Assembly: GCA_000696115.1 (NCBI GenBank)
Contig: JJOH01000018.1
Location: forward strand, 1-64,000
Reading direction: 5' to 3'
Length of the DNA stretch: 64,000 nucleotides
From: Streptomyces olindensis
GTDB lineage: Bacteria; Actinomycetota; Actinomycetes; Streptomycetales; Streptomycetaceae
This document shows, piece by piece, positions 1-9,200 of the stretch. The notes under the pieces were generated by a model that did no database searches, was not told the origin of the DNA, and saw only the letters and a program-made list of their open reading frames with translations. Made by a program: the position numbers and the translations under genes. The first letter of the stretch is position 1. Each line of letters starts with the position of its first letter.

Positions 1-396
1 CGCGGTGAACTCGGGCGCGGCCGGAGCCGGACGCGGCGCGGGCTTGGGACCCGGCGTCGGGCGCGGGCCGGGGGCCGGCGCGGGGGACGACGGGGCCGAC
101 GGCTGCTGGGCCGCGGGCTTGGGGGCGGCCGGCGGCTTCGGGGCAGCCGGACGGGCCGCCTGCGCCGGAGAGGGCGCCGCGGGACGGGGGGCGGCCTTCT
201 TGGGGGCGGCGGGCTTCGCGGCGGACTTGCCGTTGCCACCACCCTGGAAGGCGTCGGTCAGCTTGCGTACAACGGGCGCTTCGATCGTCGAAGACGCCGA
301 ACGGACGAATTCACCGAGTTCCTGGAGCTTGGCCATGACGACCTTGCTCTCGACACCGAACTCCTTGGCGAGTTCGTAGACCCGGACCTTAGCCAC
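1..396 (-). CDS. infB: Translation initiation factor IF-2, N-terminal part (runs off the window)
   Basis: This is the first 132 codons of IF-2, the GTPase that places initiator fMet-tRNA on the 30S subunit and promotes subunit joining. The predicted protein opens MAKVRVYELAKEFGVESK, the conserved IF2_N helical domain (about residues 1-50). It then passes into an Ala/Pro-rich low-complexity linker typical of the long actinobacterial IF-2. The GTPase and C-terminal domains lie beyond position 1. The start is GTG at 394-396, preceded on the minus strand by AAAGGAG six bases upstream, a clear ribosome binding site. It is last in the rimP-nusA-ylxR-infB order. Identification is firm from the N-terminal motif and neighbours. 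Confidence 0.95.
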   Translation of the reverse strand, partial: MAKVRVYELAKEFGVESKVVMAKLQELGEFVRSASSTIEAPVVRKLTDAFQGGGNGKSAAKPAAPKKAAPRPAAPSPAQAARPAAPKPPAAPKPAAQQPSAPSSPAPAPGPRPTPGPKPAPRPAPAAPEFTA

Positions 397-542
397 TTCG
401 CTCCTTTGAGGTCCGGGTTACGTCCGGACCGTCGCTAGTTCATGGGCGTACTCATCGCGTACTCATCGAGTGCTCATCGCAATCTCGACCTGCTTTCGAC
501 TCGCGAGGTACCTAAGCCACACGGGGTTCCGTGCGGCACGTC
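397..542 (-). promoter_or_regulatory. infB leader with hairpin and 11-bp tandem repeats
   Basis: This 146-base gap between ylxR and infB holds two structures. Just after the ylxR stop (517-536) two 8-base arms separated by GGTT pair with one wobble. It is not followed by a T-run, so it looks more like a processing or pausing hairpin than a strong terminator. At 446-478 three 11-bp units (GCGTACTCATC twice, then GAGTGCTCATC) run in tandem, one helical turn each. The stretch probably forms the untranslated leader of infB. The role of the repeats is unknown. Confidence 0.4.
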
Positions 543-839
543 TTACGGTGTTGCCTGCTCGGCAACTGTTGTCTGCTCGACGTATCGGCGCAACGCCTTT
601 GTGTCGAGCGTTCCCGGGGCGCGCAGTGCCCTCGTGAACGCCCGGCGGCGTACCGCCTGGTCGAGACAGACCGGGGCGGGGTGAACGTACGCACCCCGGC
701 CGGGCAGCGTACCGCGAGGATCAGGGACGCATGCGTCCTTGATCGCCACGATCCGCAGCAGTTCGGCCTTGGCCGCTCGCTCCCGACACCCCACACAGGT
801 GCGTTCAGGGCATGCGCGGGCGCGCGTCCGGCCAGACAC
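543..839 (-). CDS. ylxR: YlxR/RnpM family RNA-binding protein
   Basis: This 98-residue basic protein has the YlxR hallmark near its start: ERTCVGCRER (about residues 12-21), then RIVA and, mid-protein, PGRGAYVHP and CLDQAVRRRAF. The fold binds RNA; in Bacillus and Clostridium relatives the protein binds RNase P RNA and modulates its activity (family knowledge). It lies between nusA and infB, its normal place across Gram-positive bacteria, and should be cotranscribed with them. The ATG at 839 gives the family's usual length of about 90-100 residues. Confidence 0.9.
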   Translation of the reverse strand: MSGRTRARACPERTCVGCRERAAKAELLRIVAIKDACVPDPRGTLPGRGAYVHPAPVCLDQAVRRRAFTRALRAPGTLDTKALRRYVEQTTVAEQATP

Positions 840-941
840 TGCTAAGTCTACCTCCCCGTACGCACCTCACCCCTGTGGGGCAGGTTTCGAACAGTTGCCG
901 CGCATGAACCTGTCGTGATCTGAACGACCGGCGGCTTGGAT

Positions 942-1952
942 CTATTCCCCGGAGCGGTCCCGGGCCTGTTCCCCGGAGGGTTCCGTGTCCGGGCGGATGT
1001 CGATCCGCCAGCCGGTCAGCCGGGCCGCGAGGCGGGCGTTCTGGCCCTCCTTGCCGATGGCCAGGGACAGCTGGTAGTCGGGGACGGTCACCCGGGCGGA
1101 CCGGGTCGACATGTCCACGATCTCGACCTTGGAGACGCGGGCCGGGGAGAGCGCGTTCGCCACCATCTCGGCCGGGTCCTCCGACCAGTCGACGATGTCG
1201 ATCTTCTCACCGTTCAGCTCGCCCATCACGTTGCGGACCCGGCCGCCCATGGGGCCGATGCAGGCGCCCTTGGCGTTCAGACCCGACCGGGTGGACCGGA
1301 CGGCGATCTTCGTGCGGTGACCGGCCTCACGGGCGATCGCGGCGATCTCCACGGAGCCGTCGGCGATCTCCGGCACCTCCAGGGCGAAGAGCTTCTTCAC
1401 CAGGTTGGGGTGCGTGCGCGACAGCGTCACGGACGGGCCGCGGACGCCCTTGGCGACCCGGACGACGTACGAGCGCAGCCGCATGCCGTGCGGGTAGGTC
1501 TCGCCCGGCACCTGCTCCTGCACCGGCAGGATGGCCTCCAGCTTGCCGATGTCCACGAGCACGTTCTTCGGGTCGCGGCCCTGCTGGACCACGCCGGTGA
1601 CGATGTCGCCCTCACGGCCGGCGTACTCGCCGAGCGTCGCGTCGTCCTCGGCGTCGCGCAGGCGCTGCAGGATGACCTGCTTGGCCGTGGTGGCGGCGAT
1701 ACGGCCGAAACCGGACGGGGTGTCGTCGAACTCGCGGGGCTCCTGGCCCTCCTCGACGTCGTCGGGGTCCTCCTTCGCCCACACGGTCACATGGCCGGTC
1801 TCCCGGTTGAGCTCCACGCGCGCGTGGCGGCGGCTTCCCTCGGTGCGGTGGTAGGCGATGAGGAGGGCCGACTCGATCGCCTCGACCAGCAGGTCGAAGG
1901 AGATCTCCTTCTCCCGAACCAAGCCCCGCAGGGCACTCATGTCGATGTCCAC
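942..1952 (-). CDS. nusA: Transcription termination/antitermination factor NusA
   Basis: This 336-residue NusA binds RNA polymerase and nascent RNA and modulates pausing, termination and rRNA antitermination. The N-terminal polymerase-binding domain (MDIDMSALRGLVREKEIS) is followed by an S1 domain (about residues 120-190, with EGDIVTGVVQQG) and tandem KH domains (GACIGPMGGRVRNV and LAIGKEGQNARLAARLTGW). The acidic C-terminal repeats of E. coli NusA are absent, which is normal for actinobacteria; the protein ends in a short polar tail. It starts two bases after the rimP stop, so translation of the two is probably coupled. Confidence 0.97.
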   Translation of the reverse strand: MDIDMSALRGLVREKEISFDLLVEAIESALLIAYHRTEGSRRHARVELNRETGHVTVWAKEDPDDVEEGQEPREFDDTPSGFGRIAATTAKQVILQRLRDAEDDATLGEYAGREGDIVTGVVQQGRDPKNVLVDIGKLEAILPVQEQVPGETYPHGMRLRSYVVRVAKGVRGPSVTLSRTHPNLVKKLFALEVPEIADGSVEIAAIAREAGHRTKIAVRSTRSGLNAKGACIGPMGGRVRNVMGELNGEKIDIVDWSEDPAEMVANALSPARVSKVEIVDMSTRSARVTVPDYQLSLAIGKEGQNARLAARLTGWRIDIRPDTEPSGEQARDRSGE

Positions 1953-1954
1953 GG

Positions 1955-2455
1955 CTACGCCTCCTCTTCCTTCTTGTTGTCCTTGCGGCTGAACTCGACC
2001 TGGACACGAGCCCGGACGATGTCGTCGAAGGCGAGTCTGCGCGCGGTGGCCTTGCGGCCCTTGACCCCGGGCACCTCGGTGTCGACGCCGTCGTCGTCGA
2101 CCTTCAGGATCCTGGCGACGAGCTCGCCGCCCTCGGCCAGCTGGAACCTCACCAGCCGGTCCGTGGCGCGGACGTAGTGCCGGTGTTCCGTGAGGAGGCG
2201 CTCCGCGCCCGGGGTGCCGACCTCGAGGGTGTACTCCCCCTCGCCCATCGCGTCCGTCTCGTCGAGCGTCGCCGAGAGCGCGCGGCTCACATCGGCGATC
2301 TGGTCCAGGTCCGCACCGGTGTCCGAGTCGACGACGACGCGCAGCACACGCTTGCGGCCGACGGAGTCCACTTCGATCTCTTCGAGATCCAGGCCCTGGG
2401 AGGTGACGAGCGGTTCCAGCAGTTCTCGCAGCCTCTCGCTCTGGGTGGTGCTCAT
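1955..2455 (-). CDS. rimP: Ribosome maturation factor RimP
   Basis: This 166-residue protein acts in 30S subunit maturation. It begins MSTTQSERLRELLEPLVTSQ and carries the RimP pattern: DLEEIEVDSVGRKRVLRVVVD, ISRALSATLDE-like (here VSRALSATLDETD) and YTLEVGTPGAERLLTEHRHY. The C-terminal SH3-like part ends in a Lys/Glu-rich tail. The frame is open 30 codons further upstream. I chose ATG 2455 because GAGGAG lies eight bases before it and the family alignment begins there. It heads the rimP-nusA-ylxR-infB operon. The promoter should lie in 2456-2661, the divergent gap to the lipoprotein gene. Confidence 0.92.
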   Translation of the reverse strand: MSTTQSERLRELLEPLVTSQGLDLEEIEVDSVGRKRVLRVVVDSDTGADLDQIADVSRALSATLDETDAMGEGEYTLEVGTPGAERLLTEHRHYVRATDRLVRFQLAEGGELVARILKVDDDGVDTEVPGVKGRKATARRLAFDDIVRARVQVEFSRKDNKKEEEA

Positions 2456-2661
2456 CCGGGTGACTCCTCGGCCGCGTGTGCTGTTGTGGGATGGGTCGCG
2501 TGTCTGGTCAAAGGGTATCCGGTCGCGGGGAGTGTTGCCGTCCACCCGGTCACGAACGGTGCCGCTGAGTGGTCCGGGGCGACGGCCCGGGTACCGTGAT
2601 CACGGGCGTGCAGCCCTGCCATGCGCTACTTTCTCGCACCGAGCCCCCGAGGACGTCTGAC

Positions 2662-3189
2662 GTGCCGTTCCCCCCATCGCCGCGCGCCCGCTCGGGACCG
2701 CGCAGAAGGAGTCTGCTCGCCCTCGGCCCGGCGGCCGTCGCCCTGGCGGGCTGCACCGCCGGCGGCGGGGACCCGGCCGACCCGGGCGACGGCCCGTCGG
2801 CGGCGGAGCGGCGGGCACGCGCGCGTGCGGCGCGGGACAGCGAGGGGCTGCTGGAGCGGTACGACGCGGTGATCGCCGCCCGGCCGGGGCTCGCGGGGCG
2901 CCTGGGACCGCTGCGGGAGAACGTCGTACGGCACGCGCAGGCGTTCGGGGGTGGCCGGAAAGCGTCCCCCTCGGTGTCGGGCTCGATCGCGCCGTCGGCC
3001 TCGCCGACGGCCGCTGTGCCGGGGAACGACGAGGACGCCCTGGCCGGTCTCGCCGCCGCGGAGCGCGAGCTCGCCGACCGGCGGTCCAAGGAGCTGCTCG
3101 GGGTGCCGGGCGAGCTGGCGCGGCTGCTGGCGTCGGCGGCGGCGGCCGGGGCGGCGCACGTGTATCTGCTGACGGAGGGGGACGCGTGA
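2662..3189 (+). CDS. Putative lipoprotein of unknown function
   Basis: A 175-residue protein starting GTG at 2662. Its N-terminus is a lipoprotein signal: Arg-rich stretch, hydrophobic core (LLALGPAAVALAGC) and lipobox with Cys near residue 31. Mature protein is helical, with Arg/Glu/Ala-rich segments around LLERYDAVIAARPGLAGRL, a Ser/Pro spacer and a second helical part with ELADRRSKELLGVPGELARLLASAAAAGAAHVYLL. It overlaps the following ferritin-like (DUF4439) gene by four bases (GTGA), and the two are probably a translationally coupled pair on the cell surface and in the cytoplasm. An in-frame upstream extension to 2569 lacks a good ribosome site and would bury the signal. Function is not recognised. 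Confidence 0.75.
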   Translation: MPFPPSPRARSGPRRRSLLALGPAAVALAGCTAGGGDPADPGDGPSAAERRARARAARDSEGLLERYDAVIAARPGLAGRLGPLRENVVRHAQAFGGGRKASPSVSGSIAPSASPTAAVPGNDEDALAGLAAAERELADRRSKELLGVPGELARLLASAAAAGAAHVYLLTEGDA

Positions 3190-3652
3190 GCGAGGCGAAG
3201 GACCGGGAGCTGCGGGCCCTCCAGGCGGCCCTGGCGGCCGAGCACGCGGCGGTCTACGGGTACGGGGTCGTCGGCGGGAAGATCGGGCGAGGGGCAGCGC
3301 GTCGAGGCACGGACGGCGTACGACGCGCACCGGGCGCGCCGGGACGCGCTGGTGCGCGAGGTGAAGGACCTGGGGGGGCAGGCCCGCGGCGGCGGCCGCC
3401 GGGTACGCGCTGCCGTTCCCGGTGCCGGACGCGGCCGCGGCCGTGCGGCTCGCCGCCGAGCTGGAGGACCGGGTGGCCGGGGTGTACTCCGACCTGGTGC
3501 GCGCGGCGGGCGGCGGGCGGCGGGCCCTGGCCGCCGAGGCGCTGCGGGAGGCGGCGGTGCGGGCGGTGCGCTGGCGCGGGGAGAGCGTAGCCTTCCCTGG
3601 GCTCGCCGAGCGGGCCGGCACGGCCCCGCCCTCGGCGGCGCCGACGGCGTGA
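3186..3652 (+). pseudogene. DUF4439 ferritin-like protein gene with two +1 frameshifts
   Basis: The reading starts MSEAKDRELRALQAALAAEH, typical of the small DUF4439 ferritin-like four-helix proteins of actinobacteria. After GGKIG the frame is lost. One extra C near 3287-3290 restores the expected EGQRVEARTAYDAHRARRDALVRE in the next frame. A second extra base in the GC-rich run near 3382-3396 is needed to reach AAGYALPFPVPDAAAAVRLA and the C-terminal helix, ending at the TGA 3650-3652. With both bases removed a protein of about 154 residues results. Either the gene is broken or the assembly has two insertions in GC-rich tracts. Codon bias stays Streptomyces-like in all three frames, which argues for a recent event or an error. 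Its partner is the upstream lipoprotein. Confidence 0.75.
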
Positions 3653-3697
3653 CCGCAGGGCACGCACCGCGGACAGCACGAAGGGAACGACTCGCGC

Positions 3698-4600
3698 ATG
3701 GTTTTCGAACCGCCGCAGCGCCTGGTCAGGGCGCTCGGTGAGACGGCGCCGGACGGTGACGACTGGCTGGCGAGGCTGCCCGAGGCGGCGCAGCGTGCCG
3801 TCGCGCTACGCGAGTTGACCGTGGAGCGGGTGCAGGTGCCGGGCGGGCGCAGCAGCCTGGTCGTGCTGGTGCGGACGGCCGACGGGACGCCCGCGGTGCT
3901 GAAACTGGCGCCGGGGCGGGCCCGGCCGGAGGCGGAGCGGGCCGCGCTCGCGCACTGGGCCGGGCGGGGCGCCGTACAGCTGCTGGAACCCGGCCTTCCG
4001 ACCGAGGGTGTGCTGCTGCTGGAGCGGCTGCACCCGGACGTGTCGGTGCGGTCCCTGCCGGAGGCGAAGGCACTGCTGGAGGCGGCGGGGACGCTGCGGC
4101 GGCTGTGGGTCGAGCCGCCCGCCGACTTTCCCTTCGAGACGGTGGCCGAGCGGACCGGTCGGCAGGCCGAGGCGATGCGGGCCCGGGCGCAGGCCGATCC
4201 CGAGGTGGCCCCGCTGGTCGACCTGGCACTTGCGGCGCGCGCGGAGCTGCTGGCCGCTCCGCCCGAACACCGGCTGCTGCACGGCACGTTCCGGCAGAGC
4301 AAGGTGCTCGCCGGGGAGCGGATGCCGTGGCTGGCCGTGGGGCCCGACCCGGTGGTCGGCGAGTGCGCGTTCGACCTGGCCCGGCTGGTCCGTGACCGGG
4401 TGGAGGACCTGATCGCCCAGCCGTCCGGCGCGGCGACGACCCGGCGCCGGGTGAAGCGGCTGGCCGAGTCCCTGGACGTGGACCAGGAGCGGCTGCGCGG
4501 CTGGACGCTGTTCCGGGCCGTGGAGTCGGGTGTGCGGGCGGGACGGGTGGGGCGGCCCCGGGACGCGGAGCTGCTGCTGGAGTTCGCGGGCTGGCTGTGA
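3698..4600 (+). CDS. Aminoglycoside/hydroxyurea kinase-fold protein with lost catalytic residues
   Basis: This 300-residue protein has the layout of streptomycin 6-kinase-type phosphotransferases. The N-terminal lobe has AVLKLAP (Lys69, the usual ATP-contacting lysine) and EAERAALAHW. The C-terminal lobe has LLHGTFRQSKVL (194-204) and WLAVGPDPVVGECAFDLARL. Family members normally read HGDLHxxNVL and WLAIDPKPVVGE. Here the catalytic Asp is Thr197, the Asn is Lys202 and the metal-binding Asp is Gly215, while surrounding residues are kept. I infer a pseudokinase rather than an active resistance enzyme. It stands alone on the plus strand, convergent with proS. An enzyme using an alternative geometry cannot be excluded. 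Confidence 0.7.
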   Translation: MVFEPPQRLVRALGETAPDGDDWLARLPEAAQRAVALRELTVERVQVPGGRSSLVVLVRTADGTPAVLKLAPGRARPEAERAALAHWAGRGAVQLLEPGLPTEGVLLLERLHPDVSVRSLPEAKALLEAAGTLRRLWVEPPADFPFETVAERTGRQAEAMRARAQADPEVAPLVDLALAARAELLAAPPEHRLLHGTFRQSKVLAGERMPWLAVGPDPVVGECAFDLARLVRDRVEDLIAQPSGAATTRRRVKRLAESLDVDQERLRGWTLFRAVESGVRAGRVGRPRDAELLLEFAGWL

Positions 4601-4625
4601 GCGCCCCGGTCGCCCGGAGCGCTCA
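4598..4625. terminator. Hairpin between the kinase-fold gene and proS
   Basis: TGAGCGC (4598-4604) pairs with GCGCTCA (4619-4625) around a 14-base GC-rich loop. It overlaps the stop codon of the kinase-fold gene and lies 20 bases beyond the proS stop, so it can serve both convergent genes. No T-run follows, as is common in Streptomyces. Confidence 0.5.
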
Positions 4626-4645
4626 CTCGTCCCGCGCTGTCGGCC

Positions 4646-6346
4646 TTACGCGGTGAGGCGGGCCACGGCCTCCTCGACCGTCAGTTCCTCGCGCTCGCCG
4701 GTGCGGCGGTCCTTGAGCTCCACGACGCCCTCGGCGGCGCGGCGGCCGGCGACCAGGATCTGCGGGACGCCGATCAGCTCGGAGTCCGTGAACTTGACGC
4801 CCGGGGAGACGCCGGCGCGGTCGTCGACCAGGACGCGGATACCGGCCGCGGCCAGCTTGCCGGAGATGTCGAGGGCCAGTTCCGTCTGCAGGGCCTTGCC
4901 GGCGGCGACCACGTGGACGTCGGCCGGGGCGACCTCCTTGGGCCAGCACAGGCCCTTGTCGTCGGCGCTCTGCTCGGCGAGGGCGGCGACCGCGCGGGAG
5001 ACGCCGATGCCGTAGGAGCCCATGGTGACGCGGACCGGCTTGCCGTGCTGGCCGAGGACGTCGAGCTTGAGGGCGTCGGCGTACTTGCGGCCCAGCTGGA
5101 AGATGTGGCCGATCTCGATGGCGCGGTCGAGGACGAGGCCCGTTCCGCACTTCGGGCAGGGGTCGCCCTCCTGCACGACCACGACGTCGACGTAACTGTC
5201 GACCTCGAAGTCACGGCCCGCGACGACGTTCTTGGTGTGCGTGCCGGCCTTGTTCGCTCCGGTGATCCAGGAGGTGCCCGGGGCGACGCGCGGGTCGGCG
5301 AGGTAGGTGACCTTGTCCAGGCCCTGCGGTCCGACGTAGCCGCGGACCAGGTCGGGGCGGGCCGCGAAGTCGGTCTCGGTGACCAGTTCGACGGTGGCCG
5401 GGGCGAAGTGCGCCTCGACCTTGTCCATGTCGACCTCGCGGTCCCCGGGGACGCCGACGGCGACGATCTCGCCGTCGACCTTCACGAGGAGGTTCTTCAG
5501 CGTGGCCGAGGCGGGGACGCCGAGGGAGGCGGCGAGGGTCTCGATGGTCGGGGTGTCCGGGGTGGGGATGTCCTCGGCGGCCGGGACGTCCGCGGCGTCG
5601 ACGGGCTGCAGCTCGTACGTGATCGCCTCGGTGTTGGCGGCGAAGTCGCAGTTCGGGCAGTCGGCGAAGGTGTCCTCGCCGGCCTCGGCCGGGGCGAGGA
5701 ACTCCTCGGACTTGGAGCCGCCCATCGCGCCGGCGGTCGCGGCGCAGATGCGGTAGTCGAGGCCGAGCCGGGCGAAGATCCGCTGGTAGGCCTCGCGGTG
5801 CAGGGCGTAGGACTGCGCGAGGCCCTCGTCCTCGGTGTCGAAGGAGTAGGAGTCCTTCATCAGGAACTCGCGGCCGCGCAGGATGCCGGCGCGGGGCCGG
5901 GCCTCGTCGCGGTACTTGTTCTGGATCTGGTAGAGGATCACGGGCAGGTCCTTGTAGGAGGACGCCTGGTCCTTCACCAGCAGGGTGAAGATCTCCTCGT
6001 GGGTGGGGCCGAGGAGGTAGTCGCCGCCCTTGCGGTCCTGGAGACGGAACAGCTCCGGACCGTACTCGTCCCAGCGGCCGGTGGCGTCGTAGGGCTCACG
6101 CGGCAGGATGGCGGGGAGCAGCACCTCCTGGGCGCCGATGGCGTCCATCTCCTCGCGGACGATCCGCTCGACGTTGGCGAGCACCTTCTTGCCGAGCGGC
6201 AGCCAGCTCCAGATGCCGGCGGCGGTGCGGCGCACGTACCCGGCGCGGACGAGGAGCTTGTGGCTGAGGACCTCGGCGTCGGCCGGGTCGTCGCGCAACG
6301 TCTTCGCCATCAACTGGGACATGCGCTGGACCGGTGCGTTCGCCAT
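4646..6346 (-). CDS. proS: Prolyl-tRNA synthetase
   Basis: This 566-residue class II aminoacyl-tRNA synthetase charges tRNA-Pro with proline. Motif 2 lies in NKYRDEARPRAGILRGREFLMKDSYSFD (residues about 135-165) and the opening MAKTLRDDPADAEVLSHKLLVRAGYVRR is typical. Between motifs 2 and 3 sits the YbaK-like editing insertion (about 250-390, with LKNLLVKVDGEIVAVGVPGDREVD) that clears mischarged Ala-tRNA-Pro. Motif 3 is in VTMGSYGIGVSRAVAALAEQ, followed by the anticodon-binding domain. It is therefore the bacterial-type, full-length enzyme. The start ATG 6346 has GGAG about seven bases upstream, and a dispersed hairpin repeat lies 20 bases upstream. Confidence 0.97.
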   Translation of the reverse strand: MANAPVQRMSQLMAKTLRDDPADAEVLSHKLLVRAGYVRRTAAGIWSWLPLGKKVLANVERIVREEMDAIGAQEVLLPAILPREPYDATGRWDEYGPELFRLQDRKGGDYLLGPTHEEIFTLLVKDQASSYKDLPVILYQIQNKYRDEARPRAGILRGREFLMKDSYSFDTEDEGLAQSYALHREAYQRIFARLGLDYRICAATAGAMGGSKSEEFLAPAEAGEDTFADCPNCDFAANTEAITYELQPVDAADVPAAEDIPTPDTPTIETLAASLGVPASATLKNLLVKVDGEIVAVGVPGDREVDMDKVEAHFAPATVELVTETDFAARPDLVRGYVGPQGLDKVTYLADPRVAPGTSWITGANKAGTHTKNVVAGRDFEVDSYVDVVVVQEGDPCPKCGTGLVLDRAIEIGHIFQLGRKYADALKLDVLGQHGKPVRVTMGSYGIGVSRAVAALAEQSADDKGLCWPKEVAPADVHVVAAGKALQTELALDISGKLAAAGIRVLVDDRAGVSPGVKFTDSELIGVPQILVAGRRAAEGVVELKDRRTGEREELTVEEAVARLTA

Positions 6347-6365
6347 GGTTCTGCTCCTGCTGCTG

Positions 6366-6404
6366 GGGGTCCCCCCGCTCGAGCGAAGCCGAGAGTGGGG
6401 GAGG
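6366..6404. repeat. Dispersed Streptomyces hairpin repeat, copy 1 (upstream of proS)
   Basis: GGGGGTCCCCCC is followed by GCTCGAGCGAAGCCGAGAG and TGGGGGA. TCCCCC and GGGGGA form an outer stem, CTCG and CGAG an inner one, and the loop contains GCGAAGC, a sequence known to fold as an unusually stable DNA mini-hairpin. A near-identical copy lies before dxr at 11960-12001. It sits between the proS start and the downstream end of its upstream neighbour. I recall this element as common in Streptomyces genomes; no search was run. Confidence 0.75.
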
Positions 6405-6450
6405 GTGATGGCAGGAGGTTATCCGGGGGGCGCCGGGCGTCGGAAATCGG

Positions 6451-6981
6451 TTAACGGCGGCGCAGCGGGAGCGGGGCGCCCATCACCGCGTACGGCTTCG
6501 GCGCGCTCGGGAAGAGCACCTGGCGGGCCAGGTCCTGGTAGCCGAGGGAGCGGTAGAGGGCGCGGGCGGGGCTCTCGGTGTCGATCGCGGAGAGGATCGA
6601 GCGGGGTTCGGCGGCGCCGTCGGTGATGGTGGTGATCAGGGAGCGGCCGATGCCGCGGTTCTGGTGGGCGGGGTGGACGTGCAGCTCGGTGATCACGAAG
6701 GACTCGTCGAGCCAGTGGTCGCGGCCCTGGGCCCGGAGGTAGGGCTCGACGACGGTGGACCACCAGTGGGTGCGGTCGTTGGGCATGCCGTAGACGAAAC
6801 CCACGAGGGTGCCGCCGACGGTCGCGCCGAGGGCACGAGCGCCCGGGTAGGTCATGTGGCGGAGGACGATCTGGCGGCGGACGGCGACTTCGTCGGGACC
6901 GAGGCCGAATGCCACGGCTTGGACTTCCAGTGCCTCGTCGACGTGGGCGGGGAGGTCGAGGGGGCCGATCACCAGGTCCAT
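6451..6981 (-). CDS. GNAT family N-acetyltransferase
   Basis: A 176-residue single-domain GNAT protein that should transfer an acetyl group from acetyl-CoA to an amine. The core is visible: ALGATVGGTLVGFVYG (strand beta-2/3), FVITELHVHPAHQNRGIGRSLI (motif A, with the Q/RxxGxG/A pyrophosphate loop QNRGIG, about residues 110-125) and ARALYRSLGYQDLARQVLF (motif B). The substrate cannot be told. The gene lies between proS and a second GNAT gene on the same strand, with gaps of 104 and 30 bases. No strong ribosome binding site is seen before ATG 6981, so the start is less certain. Confidence 0.85.
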   Translation of the reverse strand: MDLVIGPLDLPAHVDEALEVQAVAFGLGPDEVAVRRQIVLRHMTYPGARALGATVGGTLVGFVYGMPNDRTHWWSTVVEPYLRAQGRDHWLDESFVITELHVHPAHQNRGIGRSLITTITDGAAEPRSILSAIDTESPARALYRSLGYQDLARQVLFPSAPKPYAVMGAPLPLRRR

Positions 6982-7011
6982 GGCGGGGAGCCTACAGGGG
7001 GCTTCCCGTTG

Positions 7012-7860
7012 TCAGAACAGCACGCTCATGAAGGCGCCGACCTCTTGGAAGCCCACCCTCTGGTACGTCCTGCGGGCCGCCGTGTTGAAGTCGTTGACGT
7101 AGAGGCTGACGACCGGGGCGACGTCGGCCAGGGCGTAGCGCAGCACGGCCGCCATGCCGGGGGCCGCCAGACCGGTCCCCCGGTATTCGGGGGCCACCCA
7201 CACACCCTGTATCTGGCAGGCGCGGTCCGTCGCGGCGCCGATCTCGGCCTTGAAGGCGACCTTGCCGTCGGCGTCGAAGCGGGCGAAGGCGCGGCCGGAG
7301 CCGACGAGTTCGGCGACGCGGGCCTGGTAGAGGAGTCCGCCGTCGCCGGCCAGCGGGGAGACGCCGACCTCCTCGGTGAACATCGCCACGCACGCCGGCA
7401 TGATCGTCTCCATCTCGTCCTTGCGGACGCGGCGGACGTAGGGATCCGGGGCGATGTCGGCCGGCAGACGGTCGGTGACCATGAGCGGCTGGTGGCGGCG
7501 GACCTCGCGGGCCGGGCCCCAGTGGGGTTCCAGCAGGCGCCACAGGTCGGCGGTGGCGCCCGAGGGTCCGACGATGGAGGAGCAGCGGCGGCCGGCCCGG
7601 CGGGCGCGGTCGGCGAAGGCCCGGATCGCGCGCGGGCCGGCGCAGATCGGGACCAGGTTGGCGCCCGCGTAGCACAGGGACGTCAGCATGCCGTCCTCGT
7701 ACCAGCCCCACATCTCGCCGCCGAGCCGCCACGGGTCGAGACCGGCGATCTGCACCCGGGACGTCACGAAGGCGTTCGCGACCGGCTCGCGGTCGAGGAC
7801 GGCGAGCGCGGCGTCCAGGTCGCTCGGTTCGAGGACCCGTGAGGTGGTCTGCGTCAACAC
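7012..7860 (-). CDS. Two-domain GNAT acetyltransferase (DUF4081 plus GNAT)
   Basis: This 282-residue protein has an N-terminal half (TSRVLEPSDLDAALAVLDRE, ICAGPRAIRAFADRARR) resembling the DUF4081 domain. The C-terminal GNAT domain has CQIQGVWVAPEYRGTGLAAPGMAAVLRYAL (acetyl-CoA loop YRGTGL) and VSLYVNDFNTAARRTYQRVGF. This pairing is common in actinobacteria and always appears next to ispG/gcpE in Streptomyces as I recall. The start is GTG 7858-7860 with GTGAGG nine bases upstream; reading further upstream gives only non-protein-like sequence. Substrate is unknown. Confidence 0.85.
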   Translation of the reverse strand: MLTQTTSRVLEPSDLDAALAVLDREPVANAFVTSRVQIAGLDPWRLGGEMWGWYEDGMLTSLCYAGANLVPICAGPRAIRAFADRARRAGRRCSSIVGPSGATADLWRLLEPHWGPAREVRRHQPLMVTDRLPADIAPDPYVRRVRKDEMETIMPACVAMFTEEVGVSPLAGDGGLLYQARVAELVGSGRAFARFDADGKVAFKAEIGAATDRACQIQGVWVAPEYRGTGLAAPGMAAVLRYALADVAPVVSLYVNDFNTAARRTYQRVGFQEVGAFMSVLF

Positions 7861-7981
7861 GTGCGGGGCCTCACACACTGGGGTCGGCTTGGTCTCCGCA
7901 CTATAGCTGCGCTGCTTGGGCGGGGCGCCTGGGAGCTCGGGGGGAACGGTCCGGCGGCGGGTGCGGGTCCGATGTGGCTGG

Positions 7982-8017
7982 GCGCGCAGTTCCCCGCGCC
8001 CCTGAAAGACGGGGCGC
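7982..8017. repeat. Dispersed Streptomyces repeat, GCGCAGTTCCCCGCGCCCC type, copy 1
   Basis: GCGCGCAGTTCCCCGCGCCCC is followed by a loop and GGGGCGC: GCGCCCC (7996-8002) and GGGGCGC (8011-8017) form a 7-bp stem. The same element in the opposite orientation is at 26147-26178. It fills most of the 182-base gap between ispG and the two-domain GNAT gene and may act as an ispG terminator. It matches a repeat I remember as very abundant in Streptomyces intergenic DNA. Confidence 0.7.
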
Positions 8018-8042
8018 CGGGAAACCGCCAGTCCTGGGATGC

Positions 8043-9200
<1,158 letters not shown>

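Noticed and set aside
942..1952. NusA looked truncated
   Set aside because: Lack of acidic C-terminal repeats is normal in actinobacteria; all RNA-binding domains are present.
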